Source of the DNA: Lytechinus pictus
Lineage: Eukaryota; Echinodermata; Echinoidea; Temnopleuroida; Toxopneustidae
Length of the DNA stretch: 64,000 nt
Direction: 5' to 3'
NCBI RefSeq assembly: GCF_037042905.1
Contig: NC_087253.1
Span: 12,505,001-12,569,000, forward strand
Shown: piece by piece, positions 63,627-64,000 of the stretch
How the letters are laid out: each line of letters begins with the position of its first letter
Position numbering within the stretch: position 1 is the stretch's first letter
Translations under genes and position numbers: made by a program
Notes under the pieces: model-generated
What the model saw: the letters and a program-made list of their open reading frames with translations, nothing else
Databases searched by the model: none
Told to the model about the DNA's origin: nothing

Positions 63627-64000
63627 CACAATTCGACACCATACACACTAATGGACCACACACCGTTGTAAATCCAGAAGGAACTGTAGCATTTGCTAAT
63701 ATTGACATAATATGCCCACAGAGAGAAGGTCAACATAAGCTTTACCTAAAAGTGGACTCGGGCACAAGTGCTAACACTATCACCGTACGTACCGCCAAAG
63801 CAATATACGATCCAAAGTGGGAATCAGTAGTGAAACAAACAACAGTAAAACTTATAGCTTACGGAGAGACACCAATTCCATGTAAGGGTACACTAGAAAT
63901 AAAGTGTAGATACAAGAGTACAAAATGGTCAACACAGACATTCTATGTAGCAGATGTCAAGGGTCCAGCGATCCTAGGGTTGTTAGGTTGCACTGATCTT
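63605..64000 (+). CDS. Retropepsin-like protease, start of pol (cut by window end)
   Basis: The frame opens after a TGA at 63,602 and runs to the window end. It contains KLYLKVDSGTSANTI, with the Asp-Ser-Gly catalytic triad of aspartic proteases, and near the end GPAILGLLGCTDL, the usual hydrophobic-GLLG/GxD flap-side motif. It is in the same frame as gag but in a different frame from the linker, so at least two frame changes separate them. Reverse transcriptase, RNase H and integrase would follow outside the window. Confidence 0.85.

Overview
The window is eukaryotic nuclear DNA, AT-rich and intron-rich, and dominated by repeats. The host gene, the Penelope, CR1-like and Ty3/gypsy-like elements, the AAGGTCAAAGGTCAT-type repeats and the large foldback element together suggest a marine deuterostome, most likely an echinoderm such as a sea urchin. 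This is an inference from repeat and gene character; no species was identified.

The only host protein gene I can support is a beta-1,4-galactosyltransferase-family (GT7) gene on the + strand. It has eight phase-compatible coding exons between 13,789 and 48,643 (about 432 codons). The exons encode a short cytoplasmic tail and signal anchor, a Ser/Thr/Asn-rich stem, a PCP motif, then the catalytic domain with PFRNR, FNRA, HDID and WGWGGEDD. The residue aligned with Tyr289 of bovine B4GALT1 is Leu, which in this family favours UDP-GalNAc over UDP-Gal. A decayed tandem copy of the start of exon 7 lies just upstream of it.

Layout. 1-13.7 kb: segmental duplications, a 159-bp tandem repeat, a CTAG-dense tract and several MITEs, two with clear target-site evidence. 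13.8-48.6 kb: the GT7 gene, whose introns hold, in order, several MITEs; a 4.1-kb foldback element (19,993-24,137) with AT-rich tandem repeats in its arms; a 2.9-kb element with inverted ends and internal tandem repeats (24,406-27,333); a near-perfect head-to-head pair of Penelope-like elements (27,376-30,594); an inverted array with four tRNA-like genes whose anticodon reads UCA (30.7-32.2 kb); polypurine tracts; a nearly full-length antisense CR1-like LINE with PHD finger, SGNH esterase, endonuclease and reverse transcriptase (35.7-41.6 kb), broken by two frameshifts and a stop; and a minisatellite interrupted by a MITE (45.5-46.8 kb). 48.7-64 kb: more MITEs, tRNA-Met-like SINEs, a 5'-truncated L1/Tx1-like LINE, a mariner-like nonautonomous element, a decayed R2-like reverse transcriptase, and at the right edge the gag and protease start of a Ty3/gypsy-like retrotransposon.

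The genes do not form a pathway. The window is one Golgi glycosyltransferase gene whose introns have collected many, often nested, transposons. All calls come from reading the sequence; no alignment or search was run.
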